Numbered from the stretch's first letter, positions 1 to 12,650 are shown. The stretch: 64,000 bases of DNA from Symbiodinium natans (GCA_905221605.1 CAJNDS010000128.1:155418-219417); one strand, 5' to 3'. Program-made: numbers and translations. Notes: a model not told the origin generated them from the letters alone.

Positions 1-284
1 AATGGTACGAATATGTGTAGCTACAATCATCCGTGAGACATAACGGACGGGCCTCATGTTAGGGCATCGGTGGCAAGCGGCTCTCCACCGTCCTGGGAGA
101 TCACGCGCTGGACCTGGGGGCGGGGAGAGGGCGGGAAGCTAACGGCATGAGGCGCAGTGGGGAGATAGCAGTCGGCCGTGCCCCCAAAATGTTGTCTGTG
201 CTACTGCTGCCCGACACCAATCCACATTTGTGCCTTCTTGTGCGGAATTGTGTGTGCATCATATATTTATGGCGACTGCGAAAG

Positions 285-1005
285 GAGCTCAACATTCGCA
301 TTGGGCTGAACAGCGGCAAGATCCGGGCAGGAACCTGGCTCAGAGTTCTGGTGCCAGATGAAAATGTGGGCATTTTCTGGGCCCCTCAAACAACTGGTTA
401 GTTGACCACTCTAGGAAGCCATTGGACGCTAGTTCATAGAATGGACAAGAAAGAGAAAGCATTGTCATGGTGCAATCATGTGAGGCGTGGTTGGCTTGGA
501 CAAGCCTCGATACAAGCTCTTCGGGGACACCGTGAACACAGCTAGTCGGATGGAAAGCACATCAGAACCAGGACTCGCAGACTCGCACCGCCCCATGCTC
601 TTGGCAGGAGTGGTTAAGTCGGTTAAGTGAGCTAGAGGCATCGGTGGACAACAGCATCCGCATTGCAGCACCCAGCCACTGACCCACGACCAAGACTCAT
701 CACGATTCTTCATTCTTCCACAGACCCTTGTGCGCCAAAGGGGTTCCTAAGTCAAGAGCTTCTTGTCTCTGGAACCTAAGTGCGCTATGCAGGATGCATT
801 CAGATCACAGAGGCCACGCAAGCCAGGCTGAGTGAGACTTTCTTCACAGAGGCCGCCAGCTGCACTAATCGTTGTACTGTAGCAGATTAAATGCGGTCAG
901 TCGCTCGAGTCACAGTTGCATCTAACATCACCCAGAGCACAGCTTGAAGAATGAGGTACGCGGTCAGATCGAAGTGAAAGGAAAAGGCTCATTGAGGACT
1001 CACAA
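285..1005 (+). CDS. Nucleotidyl cyclase, first catalytic domain (C-terminal half), 4 exons
   Basis: Predicted exons are 285-330, 485-571, 793-851 and 950-1005. Joined in phase they give the second half of a class III cyclase domain: [10 protein letters not shown], then [19 protein letters not shown], then GCIQITEAT and finally [15 protein letters not shown] carries the Asn and Arg that stabilise the transition state in class III cyclases. The residue before LFG, which is Cys in guanylyl and Asp in adenylyl cyclases, is Lys here. Introns 331-484 and 572-792 start with GA, 852-949 starts with GC, and the intron at 1006 starts with GTAAGT; all closed ones end in AG. The N-terminal half of the domain must lie upstream of the window. 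With the hydrophobic region at 1006-4401 and the domain at 4402-5873 this is probably one membrane protein making cGMP or cAMP. The domain call is firm; that both domains belong to one gene is inference. Confidence 0.85.
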
Positions 1006-4000
1006 GTAAGTACACTCACTGGGCAGATTGCAGCAGATTGCAGCTGTGTCGGCTGTGTCGGTGCTTCTTCGGAAAGCAGTGCCTGATCGGACCAGGACAC
1101 ATTTCTTGCGTGGGTACAATGTCGTGGACCAGCCGCAGAGTGAGAGTTTGCCTTTGTCTTCATCTTCGCACAAGTTTCAGGCCTTGCTGTTCTTGATGCT
1201 GGAAGCCAGATGCAAGAATTTGCTCGCGCCCATCCGCACCCCCTCCCCTGGCAAGGAGTCTGTCACCATACGCGTGGGGCAAAGCAGGTCTCACAGAGTC
1301 CCTCAGTCGCCTCTGGTAGCCGCTAGTAGAATCAAACTAAATACCTACCGGCACACGGCAGCAGTTTCAACATGGCAAGGTTCACTTTTCCGAGCACTGC
1401 GAAGAAAGCAAGCCGTTGGCAATGCCTGGACCCGTGGAGTGTCAGCGAGAGTCAGAGAAGATGCGATGTTGAAACACGTTGGAACACTTGTCTGCTTGCC
1501 GCAGGAAAAAGGTTGCTTCGCAGAGCTGCGGGCAATGCTTTGAAAGAGCTGATGGCGACAATGCCTCAGCACAGCCAGGCTACTTGTACAGTGGTTGAAT
1601 GCATTGAAGCTTCTGAAAGTGATTTTGTGTCTATTGAGTCTCTTGGTGTCTACTCGTCCCAAAGCTGGCATGGACCTTGCAGGACTTCATTTCTGGTCTG
1701 GCAAATCTGCACCAGACAAAGCCCCTGAGTACCTTCTCCATGCGCTCTTCGAAGTGGCGCCACGCCTGAGACATGAAGAGTACTGCTACTTGTGTACGGG
1801 GAATTCATTTGTCAATATAGGTTGCGGGGGATGCAGATTGTTTCTAGTTCAGAGGCATGACTGGCTGGACCAGTGGCTGCTCATGGTGCCAGACTCCTCC
1901 AAGTCGCCGGAGATGCTGCAGACGCTGCGAGCAGACAAGTACGAATACAAGCAGAGCTCGCTGGACACGGGCTCTTGAATGTCACCTTTCCTGCTGAGTC
2001 ACATCTTCCTTGGTTCGGATTTGTAGTTGGCGGCCTACCAGCGTTGGTTGTGCAATTGCATGCTGCGAGCCGGCAAACTAGCAGAATGCTGCTGCAGGAT
2101 CGTCGGATCTTCATCGCACGAACTCTGATTATTGCTTGGCACTCGCTGGTCGCCGCAGCAGGGACATTGGACTATGCCTTTGACATTGGCTCCCGCCTCT
2201 CACCTTGACATGCCTTGTAGCTCAGCTGTTGTTACGAGTTGGCGACACTCGATCGAGTATCAGTCAAGCTCAGGAAACTACGAGCGGTATCGTTTGGGTG
2301 TGATGGTACGGACTTGGGGCATCCAAGTCATTGGCTGGGTTCACCTCTGCCTAATCATGGCAGCCAGGTTTGTTTGAGCAAGTCTACATTTTCTGCAGTT
2401 CGCTAACATAGTTCAGCGCAGGGGTCAGAAGCACCAAGTGCCCCAGCCTCGATAGATGTAGTCAGGATCGGGACCGCTTCAATCGGCATGGAAAGCTCAT
2501 CACTGTCGTGATGCTGGCGCTGCAGGGGGTATCCATAGCGGTCCTCAATGTCTTGAATTACAACAATGATCCTGGCCAGAAGCTGTCTCCGTGCCATGAA
2601 CTTCTCAATACTCAGCTCGCAGAGATTCTGCTACTGAGGATCCATCGTTCTACATGATGTACGGTCTGTATGTACTTTTCAGAGCCCCAGCAGCATACAG
2701 TAGTATTGTACGTCGGTCAACATCTTTCACACGGCCACAGGGCAAAACGCACGCTTGAGACTCGATCTTCTTTGACTATTCATTCACCCTTTTGAACTCA
2801 TCAGACGTCTGCCGCTGCTAAGGTAAGACGTGCCGCTTTTCTGTCCGTGTGCTCCTTTGTGTCTTGTCACTGACGACCTGGGCTTTGGTCGACAATGTGT
2901 GCCATGGCTGCATCGCCAGCTGGAGCTATGTGAGGCTTGATTTCGGTAACCATTCCCAGGTGATGCAGTGGCCACTGCATTGCTGTTTCCTGATCTCAGG
3001 CAATGCAACTGGCAAGTGCGGCAGCGGGCTGCGGAGTATGTAAGCCGGTGCCTCAATCGTGGCCTCGCTCATCTTCATCATCATGCTCACTCATGCTCAT
3101 TCTCATCCTCCTCATCACCACGATGCTACCAAGGGTGAACATGGATAAGAAGAACTGAGCGCTTGCAACGTGGAGCTCAGGCTACACTGGAGCCGTGCTC
3201 CTTCTGACCGCAGCTGGCATCAGGCACGCGGATGATCGGCTTGTTTCAGTTGTTTCCTGGACAAGAACCCAGCTGCACTCGTGAATTCTAGCAGGATGCA
3301 GGAGCACCTCGACCACTGTGCTGCTTGGCAAAATAGAGTAAAGAGTTGATGTTATGTGCCACTTGTCGTCTTTCCCCATCCCCCCCATCCCCTCCCCTTG
3401 CTTCTCCCCCCAAACAAGAAACCCTGTGGAGTACGGCCGAAACCTCACCCATCCCTACTCGCAAAATGGCCTTCACGCAGAATCTACTAAAGATGTACTA
3501 GCGATTCTAGCGGTTTCGAGCGTCAATGTGTCAAAAGCCTTCCGACACTGCTTGCCCGCTTGCTTCCTACATGAGATGGCAAGGCAGACTTTTACAAGCG
3601 GCATGTCCAGAGACGCATCCACGAAATCTCAGCAACTCGGCTGATATTGACATGGTATGGAGCTTACTGGCATCACGGCATTTTGGATCAGACGCTCACA
3701 GCATGGAAGTTCTTACAGTATTGTTCACGTCTAGTCCTTGGTGTGTGTTGTCACTGGCTGCCGCACATTTCAAGAGGCATTCTTTTGCTGATGCCCATTG
3801 CATCAATTCGAAAGATTTGCTTGCGAGTACACATGAAGGTCCGCTTTAGATGTCACAGGCAATGTCACAGGCCTTTCCAGGCAGACACATTCTTCGGGCC
3901 CTCCTGCCCGTGCTGAAAACCTGCCTGAAAGGCTTGATGATGCATTGAATGCTGGCTGCCCTGAGGAAACAAAGTTGGGAAGTCAGTGCCTGTTGGCGAA

Positions 4001-4401
4001 GATTCTGCCACCGCACGTTGTAGAGCTTGTCAACGAGACCGTGGTTGCATTCAGCCCCTTGTGTTCTTGGCAGTGTTCTTGGCAGAGAATACATTTTGGC
4101 ATTCCTCAGTGGTATTCCTCAATTCCACAGAGTGTCCCTGGAGTTCCCCGTGAGTTCCCACCCACAGACCTCAACTGCGGTTGCCACTGAGTGCCCAGCT
4201 GAAGCATGCTGGAGTGCTCACGCAAAGAGTATCCCTTGAGTGATCTTGAGTGCCCACTCCCAGACCCCCCACAGTGCCCACCCGCTGCTGGAACCCTGGA
4301 GTGTGAACCCACAGATGATCCCTTCAGCCCGATCCATTGGAGTATCCTTGGGCACACTTTAACCAGGGCGCGGATAGTCGAAGTGCCTTTGTTTTTGTCT
4401 T
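1006..4401 (+). other. Intron-rich hydrophobic linker of the cyclase gene (candidate membrane segments)
   Basis: Between the two cyclase domains several short open stretches encode membrane-like segments. The clearest are at about 2100-2190 (RTLIIAWHSLVAAAG), 2280-2375 (GIQVIGWVHLCLIMAARF), 2485-2580 (LITVVMLALQGVSIAVLNVL) and 3700-3850 (RGILLLMPIASIRKI). Exon borders could not be fixed because there is no conserved motif to anchor them. A set of membrane helices here would match the six-helix bundle that separates C1 and C2 in animal adenylyl cyclases and in alveolate guanylyl cyclases. No other gene is recognised in the interval. Confidence 0.45.
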
Positions 4402-5873
4402 TTGGATCAGACTCAGGACAACGTTTCGCCGATTGCAGAAGATTTCCCAGACGTCAGCATTGTCTTCACGGAAGCTTGTCATGTCCTTTCATGCAGTGCG
4501 TTTCTTCTCTCAGTCTTCAGCATTGTTTGTTTCTTCCTCGGTTCCAAGGATCTGAAAGGCTTCACTGCCTTTTGCTCCCGTGCTTCGCGCTGCACTTTCG
4601 GGGCATGGTCGACTATCATAGTAACTATAGTAGAGTTTATGAGTTTGATTCCGTCGCACACAGCATCATCTGCAGGCATCACTCCGACGGAGTTGGTGGA
4701 GTTGCTGAATCTTCTGTACTCTGCCTTCGACGAGATCATACTGGAATGGGGCCTCTACAAAGTCGAGACAAAGCTGCGCTATCAGCAATCGCTGATGACT
4801 TGCTAATGATTGCCCAACCAATCGTCACGAATGTGTCCGAATGTCTAGGTAGATAATTTGCCGCGGTATCGTTGATGCGAAAGCCCATGTCAGGAAGTCA
4901 TTGGCGATGCGTACTTTATCTCATCAGGCTGCCCGGCTCGTGAGGAGCAGTGAGCGATTGTGAGCGATTGTGAGCGAGGGGGGGCGGAGTGAACACAGAG
5001 GGAAGACGGGGGCCGAGGGCTTGGCATGGAACGGCCGAGAATGTCTGCGAACTTGAGAACAGCTGTGACAGGAGGACTCCAACTTCCCTGACGAGTTCGC
5101 CATGCGAGCTCTGGAGGAACGTGCTGAGCTCTCAAGTTGTTGCCAGCCCCTGGCTTAGTGATCTAAGTACTCACAGGTTGCCGTCTCGATGCAGCGGGTC
5201 ATCCCCACGGTGTTTGATGACAACTCTGTGATGATGAGCCACTTGGGCTTGTGCTTCTCTGATACAAGAGGCAATGTCAATGTCTCGCCCAGCTTATTGT
5301 AATGCCTAGGACCGCGAATGAGGCTTCGTTCATTCAAGGTTCTTTGTCAGTCATGGCAGAATTTTTAGAGACAAGCCATGATCGAAGAGTTGCGATTCAA
5401 GGAGCGGGTGTCCACACAGGCAACGTTGTCGCCGGGGTTGTTGGCAAAACAGGACTCTGTACTTGACTCCGCCTGCATTCGACACCGTACACATACGCGC
5501 CTCCGCATGAGAGCCCCTCTGCGTAGAAGAGCGTTTGCAGGACCCCGTTATCATCTTTTCGGCCCGGCAGTCGAGTTTGCCAATCTGATGGAGAGCTCCG
5601 GGGTGCCCGGCAAAGTTCAGCTCAGTCGCCCGTCCAGAAAATGTCTTGCTCAGGCTTGTGTTATGGCAGGCTATTCTCGCTTACCTATGAGTTCTGCACT
5701 GGCAAGTCCCCACCAGGTCAATCAACAAAATCATGGTTGGATGAAGGGGGGCATGACTATGACTTCGAGCCTCGCACTGCACCGTGTCAGCAACGCAGCG
5801 GGAACGCGGGGGAGCGCGCTGCGTTGCGGTTCTACCTGCATGAAATCTTCGTGCTTGGCAACAAGAGGTTACC
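4402..5873 (+). CDS. Nucleotidyl cyclase, second catalytic domain (metal-binding, no catalytic Asn/Arg)
   Basis: Exons ending 4470, 4549-4579, 4676 to about 4770, about 4900-4950, about 5020-5054, 5389-5452, 5541 to about 5640 and about 5729-5873 give a near-complete cyclase domain. It reads DVSIVFTDLKGFTAFC, ITPTELVELLNLLYSAFDEI, KVETIGDAYF, GVHTGNVVAGVVGKT, GPRYHLFGPAVEFANLMES and PGKVQLSRP, and ends in HDYDFEP and GERAALRFYLHEIFVLG. The two metal-binding Asp (FTD and IGD) are present, while the catalytic Asn and Arg are replaced (VEFANLMES). This is the signature of the mammalian C1 half-site, so the domain needs a partner such as the one at 285-1005. KVET carries the Glu typical of guanylyl cyclases. 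Introns 4471-4548 and 5453-5540 start with GA and 4580-4675 with GT; the borders near 4770 and 4900 are unresolved. The stop is not placed. Confidence 0.82.
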
Positions 5874-7794
5874 CTGGAGGGTCAAGATCATCAGACCTTC
5901 TTGGTGACCAAGAGCAAGGCCAGGATGAGAACGAGCGGTAGCTGGCGATTGGGAGTTGGAGATGTGTCGCAGGGGCTTTTGTGTGGCATGACTCGGGGGC
6001 AAGTCGTGACATCATTCAGTCTCTTCCTTCCGAGTACCATGGTACCAAAGGCCAAAGCCGCGCGGCAGATCCGCGCCGCATTGGCAACAAAACGTCAAGA
6101 GGTGCAGGCGGGAGTCAACAGAGTGAAGCACTGTGTGAAGCGACGAGCGCAAGTCTTGTGGGAGCAGTTCTTCCCCACAAAAGACAGCTTATTTTGTTAA
6201 GCACCTTCACATAAGTAAAGACGGAGATGGGAAGTGAGGCAGTTTCGTCATGTACTCGTAGGTGCTAAAAAAGGGTTAATTATGCCGCTATGCAGTGAGC
6301 AACAGAGAGCCCAGGCCATGACTTCTTTGACAAGCTACCAGAGTGAAGGCAAGCGCCTGTCTGAAAGGACTAGCGGGTCTACCGACTTAACATGATTCAG
6401 CTTAGAAAGCAGCGAGCTTCAGAGAGCTTCAGCTTCAATTACGGCTCAATTCGTTTGACTGCACGGGATTGATCGGGCATCGAAGATGCCACCTTGGAAA
6501 GCTGCTAATTGAAGCTGGCAAGAAGCAAGAAGAGGCAATTTTAGCAGCTAGCACACCAACTGTGATCCTGCGGGACTCATTGCAAATGTTGCCAGAGCTG
6601 TTATGTTGAGCCGCTGCATTCGGCTTTGCTAGGTTCGACTTTTCAATGTCCTACAATCCTACACGCAACGTTTATTGTGTAAACGTTCCAGTCTGGCAAA
6701 ATGCCAGTTCCACGACATGACGGCGGCAGGCACCTGTGAATCGACGCAGATGTGCTCGAATGATGAACTTGCTGGTATGACTGGTTTTCTGACGGATTCA
6801 CAGTGCCGTGATCGTGCTCGGAGTGTACAGTACGCACGCACATCTGAAGGATAGTTTGTGCCCGCGATTTGTGACACATCTTGTCTTATGGCTCAGCAAC
6901 CGTACAAAAGGTTGCACAGAGGCAGAAGTTTGCCCAGCAATCTGGCACATAGGCATTTCTTGCACAGCTCCGCGTTCCGTTTCGGAGGCAGCTTTGACAC
7001 TGGGCCGGTCCAACAGTTCTCAGCAGGCATGGGCCTTGGGTTGCAGCGGCGCTGAGCCCGTCCTGTCCAAAGAACAACTGCTGTCTTTGTGCTGTCCTCT
7101 CGAGCAACAATCAAAATAGTCACCGTTGTTACCTATGGACTTTAGATTCACTTTAGGTTGCATGGCATGCTTGGAGGCTGGAACGGGTGCCGGAACGACC
7201 ACCACGACGCAGGCAACCACCACACAGGAGAAGGCTCAAGCCATGGCGGTAGCAGTACAAGCATGTGACACACACACACACACACGCCTCATTTCAAATA
7301 CGTCACACGTTGCTACGTATTGTGCATCTGCCAGGAGCACGATGTCGATGCTGGATTTTCATGGTTCGACTGGCTCAGCCTACTCAAGGCGTGCCTCCGG
7401 GATGCGATGTTCCAGAAAAACGCGTTGCAGCGCCAATATGGTCAAGCTTCGGAGCAACACTTGCTTTCTGGAAGTTCTAAAGACAGGATTTTGGCTCACG
7501 CCGTGAGCCATGCCAGTTCAGTGCTGTTGATCTGCCGGTTTTTCAATCCGGGCCGTGTCTCCCCTGTGCTCTGCTGTTCTGTAAAGGTTCGCTAGACAAA
7601 TTAGACAGCTTCTGTCTCAGCACGCGGCTGCATTCAGGAGTCTCGCACCAACGCAACCGGCATCTCACCCGAGGCGTGCGGGATCAGGGCAGGATGCAGA
7701 GCAGAGAGCCGCTCCTGGTAATCAAGGTTCACTGCCGTGGAGAGGCTCTGACACTAGGATTCGCCTTCGCTAGCTCGCCAGCTGTAGTTGGACC
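5874..7794 (+). other. Intergenic interval with unassigned open frames
   Basis: Open stretches at 5901-6200 (basic, Ala/Lys/Arg-rich), 6858-7055 and 7320-7510 have coding-like composition but match nothing recognised. The first could be the C-terminal tail of the cyclase. A short CA run lies at about 7268-7287. A perfect 8-bp inverted repeat with a 1-base spacer (GGCTCACG / CGTGAGCC) sits at 7493-7509. Nothing else is visible. Confidence 0.3.
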
Positions 7795-9403
7795 ATGGCC
7801 TGGAATGTGCTGAATGGATGTTCGCAGGGGCTTCTCGGCCCTCTGCATGTCCTCGAAGAGAAAGTTGAGATCATTCGGCCAGATGGTCAGGCAACTGCAG
7901 CCTGTACAGAGCCCGAGGTAGTGAAGATGAGGGCAGGAGACCGCATGTTCGGCATGATGCCGCTGTCCTTTGCAACATACCCAGCCATTGCCTTACGCTA
8001 CTCAAGCGTGGATGTGGCGCAGCTGAAGACGTCGCTGGAAAAAGCGCTCAAAGCTGTTCCCCTCATGGCAGGACGACTTCGTAGCACTCAGGATGGCTTC
8101 GAGGCGGTGCTGACTGGGGAGGGTGTGCCATTCTCGATAGTTCGGTGCTCAGAGAAAACGGCCCCAGAGTTCGTCGAGGAGTCCAAGCTACCCGACTTTG
8201 GCAACTACTGCCGGCCCCCTGCAGTTCGAGCCGGTCGTGAACCCTTGATGACCGTGAAGTTGACCATGTTCCAAGATGGAAGTAGCATATTGGCATTCTG
8301 TCGCTCACACATGCTGTTCGACGGAACTTCGGCCTGGACATTTCTTTCTTTTTGGGCGAGCCTCGCGCGCGGGGAGGCGACCTCAGCTCCATGCTCCAAC
8401 AGGGACAAGATCAGCCAGCTTGTCCCAGATGAAGAGACAGTGCAAGCCTTGGCTCAGAAGGAGACTGATTAATGAGGCCAACAAGTAATGCCAGGGCCAA
8501 CCCCCAAATTCTTACAGTCTAAACAAAAGCCCTATGCCTTATGCTATATATGCCTTGAAGCCCGAAGTTTTGAAGCACAAACCTTGGAAGGAGATTGGCA
8601 AGACGCTCTCAGCGTCCTGGCTCAAGGCCATGGTTGGGCAGGTTCTGGTGCCAGCTCTTGCCCCCATTGCGGACACACTGTTTCTGCACGCCAGATTGGG
8701 CTTGAACAGACACAGGGTCTACTTCTCAGATGACGAGCTAGCAGCTATCAAAGAAGAAGCCACACCAACCGAAGTAAAGCCAGGCCAAGACAAATGGGTC
8801 ACAACACAAGAGGCATTTTGTGCTTACCTGCTGATGACGCTGGGAAAACACATTCTGCCACCAGATGCAAAAGGTAAAGTTCAGATGATGTTCCTACTGG
8901 ATGCCCGTAAGGCACTTGGGCTTCCCTCAAACCAGCTTATGGGAGGTGGCCTGACCTTCACAAGCGTAATGGTGGAGGACCTGAAGCTTTTGACGCTTCC
9001 CGAAATTGCCAGCAGGTTGCATGAAGGTCTCGCCAAAAAGGAAGGATCCCTGGAGTCACAGAAAGCACGCTGGCAACTACTGAACGGCGCCTGCGAGAAG
9101 AAATTGGAGCATAGCCTCATGCAGGAGTTTCACTACAAACGTGATGTTGACATGAAGCTTGCAGTGAACAACTCGTCGAAGCGTCCGCTCTTGGATTTCG
9201 GAACCGGCCCTGCGGAGAGTGTTGTGTCCGATGCAGGACCAAGCCTTCTACTTCCAGCCAAGGAAGGTGGTCTCTATCTTTATCTCGACCCCCAAGTTTT
9301 CTCAAGTGCCAAGTGCTCCTCAAAGGAGAAGCGCAGCCAAGCCCTTGAAGCCCTTCGAACAGATCTTCCAAAGAAGGGCACTAAGAGGAAGGTCGACAGC
9401 TGA
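7795..9403 (+). CDS. BAHD/HXXXD-type acyltransferase, reading frame interrupted in the middle
   Basis: Two long frames cover one protein of about 520 residues. The first (7795-8472) contains the active-site motif HMLFDG, the HxxxDG of the BAHD family; its His is the general base that passes an acyl group from acyl-CoA to an alcohol or amine. The second (from about 8489, ATG 8534, to 9403) contains LLDFGTG, the counterpart of the structural DFGWG motif near the C terminus. Length and motif order fit the family. Between the halves the frame shifts by one and stop codons occur at 8470 and 8486. One extra T near 8471 followed by either a 33-nt GT-AG intron (8485-8517) or two more small insertions would join them. 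No other intron is present, unlike most neighbours. It may be a young pseudogene, a retrocopy, a sequence error or a gene with a micro-intron. Substrate unknown. Confidence 0.8.
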
Positions 9404-12381
9404 GTGGCAGTCAATTGTTTGACATGCCTGACTTTTGAAGACGTTGGGTGGGCATCTTGCATCATCTTGCCCACGTACCATCGCCATGCCTTGTACTTGA
9501 CAAGGCATTGCGGCAGCTTAGCAAGACCCTGTCTCGAATCAGCTGGCCCTGCGGGACCGACTCCCCATCTCCCATTCGATTCTCGATGCCATAGTCTGAT
9601 GAACAGATAAGCAGATCAGCGCATCTGGACATGCCCTGTCAATCTGATCCTGTGCAGGGTGAAAAGATGGCAATGCCTTCATAGGAGTTTCGTAGATTGC
9701 ATGATCCAATGATGTGGCTACATGGTTAGAAATTGCCACAGATATTTGTTGCTCTGAGTCTACGATCATGTCCCAGGGCACGGGCAACGCTAGATGATTG
9801 TACTGCATGCCGGAACAATGTAAAGATGTAGACCCGTACTGCGGACTAAGGCAAAGTCCCTCAAACTATCTCAGACGGGTTTCGCCGCAACCAGCCAGAT
9901 TTCGTGATCCAAGCAATATTCATGGTTCCGAGCTTCACACAAAAAGAATGTAGCAGTAACGCATGTCTGAGGAATTTCTGCTGAGTTCGCGATCGCATTG
10001 TGTTCGCAATGTGTTCACGCATGTTTTCACACACATTGTGGCAGTTTCTTCGGCGGACTACGCTGCTCCAAAGCCCGGCCGTCACAGCTGCAGGACCTCT
10101 GCAGGTCCGATGCTGATGACTCCAGGGAATTGTTTACTGTTGCAAGCCTGTTGAAGCATCTAGCGGCTAGTGCACTTGCTAAGCATGCGAAATCAGCCCC
10201 TGCAGTCTGCTGATCTGGCTTGTGCCTTTGCAAATGCTGCTGTAGAACGTTGAAGGTCACACACTTCAAGCCGGGCCGGGGTTGGTCTATCGATGTCAAG
10301 GACTGCGCAGAGACAGCACTTGAAGCTTCAGAAGCTTTCGGACCTGCAGTTATGATGTGGCTCAGCTTTGACTAGTGTTCACGTCTGAGTGCCAGCAGGC
10401 TGCCGATCTGCTGGCAGAGCAGTGAGACCGCAAACTTCCTCTCAGACATACGACCTTCCTTGATGAGTACATTTCTGTACCCTGGATGTACCCTGGTACA
10501 CTTGCTGCTGTGACCAGTGTCTTGCAGCGTGGCGGTTGCAAAAAAAGTGCAGTCTGTTGTGCACAGCACACGCGCACGTTGAATCGTGCCCTGCTCCTAG
10601 TCGTCCGCTGTTCCGACACTGACTCATCGCCCAGGCTGCAATGCTTGATCGCGACTCATCCAATGAGGACCGCCGGTGTTGTTTTCTGTGAGTGCTGCCA
10701 GTTTTCGGCTCGTCTGTGCTCCGATGGCTTGGATGGGGCCAGGTACGGATCGAGAGGCTTAAGGACCAGTGCCTCGTCTTAGATTGTCTGAACACTCGTC
10801 TTGCCACTGATCTGTGAGTATCCGCGCAATACACGACTTGCAGTTTCTTCTGCATCCTGGCTGAGGGTGGCAAGTCTGTATCAGGAGGTCCAGATTGCTC
10901 AGCCCTGATGACCAGACATCAGCAGGCTTAGGAATGAGACTTAAGGTGCTCCCAATTTAAATTTTGCAGCTTCCTGATGGTTCCTTTCTATTCCCAGGTG
11001 CGTGCCTCAAACGAGTCGCTAAAGGTGGAGAATGCGCAGGCTGTCCTGTTCTGTGCTGCTCACCAATCCTCATGTGAAGCCAAGACAGGCTTTCGAGCGA
11101 GCAGCTCAAGCCGAACAAGAGACTCAAAAGGCCATGCCACATGAGAAGTGCTCGGGCTAAAGGCTGTCGGCCAACAGAGATCTTTCGTCAGGCACAGGCT
11201 CGGGCTGCGCTGGTGGAAACTGGCGTGCCTTAGACAGCAGTTGGCATCAGCTCGCTGACCGGTGGCGAGACATCCCCAGCCTTTGAACATACTATAGTAG
11301 GACATAGAGTCCGTAGCGCTGCAGGCTCTAGAATCTAGAATCTAGAACGAAACGCTTGTCGTTGGTTCTCAGACAATTCTTGGTTTCGCCTAGGTGTTGC
11401 CTGAAAAGTCGCTCCGACATGTTGAAGACTATTGCAGACCATAGCAAGTGTGTCGTTCCATGTCGAAGGGCCCCGCAGCTGGTGTTGGAGTCGGAGAAAG
11501 CCTGTGAAGCAGCGAGTCACCGTTCGCTGCCAGGCCAATGCAGGCAACCGCCACGACTGCATCCACTGCCTTTGCAGAGTCCCAGGAGCCCTGCCAGTGA
11601 CGGTTAGCAGGGGCACGAGTTGCGATTCATTGCATCCCAATCTCTGCAAGCTTGACAAGCTTGGTACTGTAGGAGCTGACCATTGCGCTACTGAACTCGG
11701 GGCCTCTCGCCTCCAGTTCTGCTGGGGCGAAGAGCTCAGAATAGTATCAGAAGGTTGGATTTGATCGGACTGCAAGATAGCTGAAGTAGGGTATTTAATC
11801 AAGACCAGAGGCAGAGGCGTTTTGGCTAGCCCAGTGCAGGTTGGGTATCAGCTTTCATTCAGGGCTCCAGCTCCCTCATGCTCCTCCGACACTCATCAGA
11901 GTGCTCAGGCGCAGCCGTGGTCCCCGGACCGCCCTAGCTTTGCACCGGTCATGTGCTCAGAGACTGGAATCAAGACTCGAGACAAGGGTGCCTGGACATA
12001 GAAGATCAGTGCAAATCTGAGACAAACTCGGTGCTGGCTTCCGTTGACATCTCAGGCAGATGGAGAGACGGGAACTCCTCGGGCCCTGGTCAAGACGCAG
12101 AGCACGCCGGGGAGCCAGAATGAGCTTTCGAGCCTGCACGCATTCGACCGTTCAGCCGTTCAGCCAGCCGTTCAGCCGTTCAACCGTTCAAGCCAGAGCT
12201 GTGCAGCTGGCAAGTGTCGACAGGATTCGGGGTTGGGGAAATCAATGGGAAATCAAGTCATGATAGCGTTGCCCAGCAAAGCACAAGAAAGAGTCGCTCG
12301 AGGTTGCGGTGAACCTTTTTGGCCAACCACGGGCAAAACCCACAATCACAAGCCCCCAAAGCCGCCATCACAAAGCCCCGC
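9404..12381 (+). other. Interval with probable but unrecognised exons
   Basis: Coding-like stretches following AG acceptors occur at 10086-10205 (SRELFTVASLLKHLAASAL), about 10998-11050 (VRASNESLKVENAQAV), about 11080-11155 (QAFERAAQAEQETQKA) and 11392-11445 (VLPEKSLRHVEDYC). They suggest a multi-exon + strand gene with helical, charged segments, but no family was recognised and no continuous model could be built. A tandem TCTAGAA motif lies at about 11325-11346. 9404-10080 shows nothing clear. Confidence 0.3.
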
Positions 12382-12650
12382 ATGGATGCTTTGCAGCTGC
12401 GGGTCTCCGGACTAACGGGTCCGCTGTGCGAGCTCGCTCTCGGCGCACCGTGCACCGTGCAGGACCGGATCTCCGAGTTGTCACCTTTGCACAGTTCTTT
12501 GCATGCGCTTTGCTGCTGAAGGGGCCTTCCACCTTCCACTCCTACCCACATCTGCCAAATTCTGTCTGCAGGATGTGAAGGAGGCTTTGCAGGACAAGCT
12601 GGGGATCCCTGTGCAGGAGCAGCGTCTCCTGGTCGGCAGTGAGGCCGGGG
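12382..12650 (+). CDS. Ubiquitin-like domain, two exons
   Basis: Exon 1 runs from the ATG at 12382 to 12462 and reads MDALQLRVSGLTG..., in the place of the first strands of ubiquitin. A GA-AG intron follows (12463-12571, 109 nt), bounded by the 7-bp repeat TGCAGGA. Exon 2 starts at 12572 with DVKEALQDKLGIPVQEQRLL, which aligns with the ubiquitin helix [20 protein letters not shown]. The end of exon 2 near 12640 and any downstream exons are uncertain, so the C-terminal strands and a possible Gly-Gly tail are not seen. It probably acts as a ubiquitin-like domain within a larger protein; conjugation cannot be claimed. Confidence 0.75.

Noticed and set aside
7488-7500. ATTTTGGCTCACG, a 12/13 match to the DinoSL 3' end upstream of the acyltransferase
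   Set aside because: It is 295 bases from the ATG, lacks the rest of the leader and overlaps an unrelated inverted repeat, so chance cannot be excluded.
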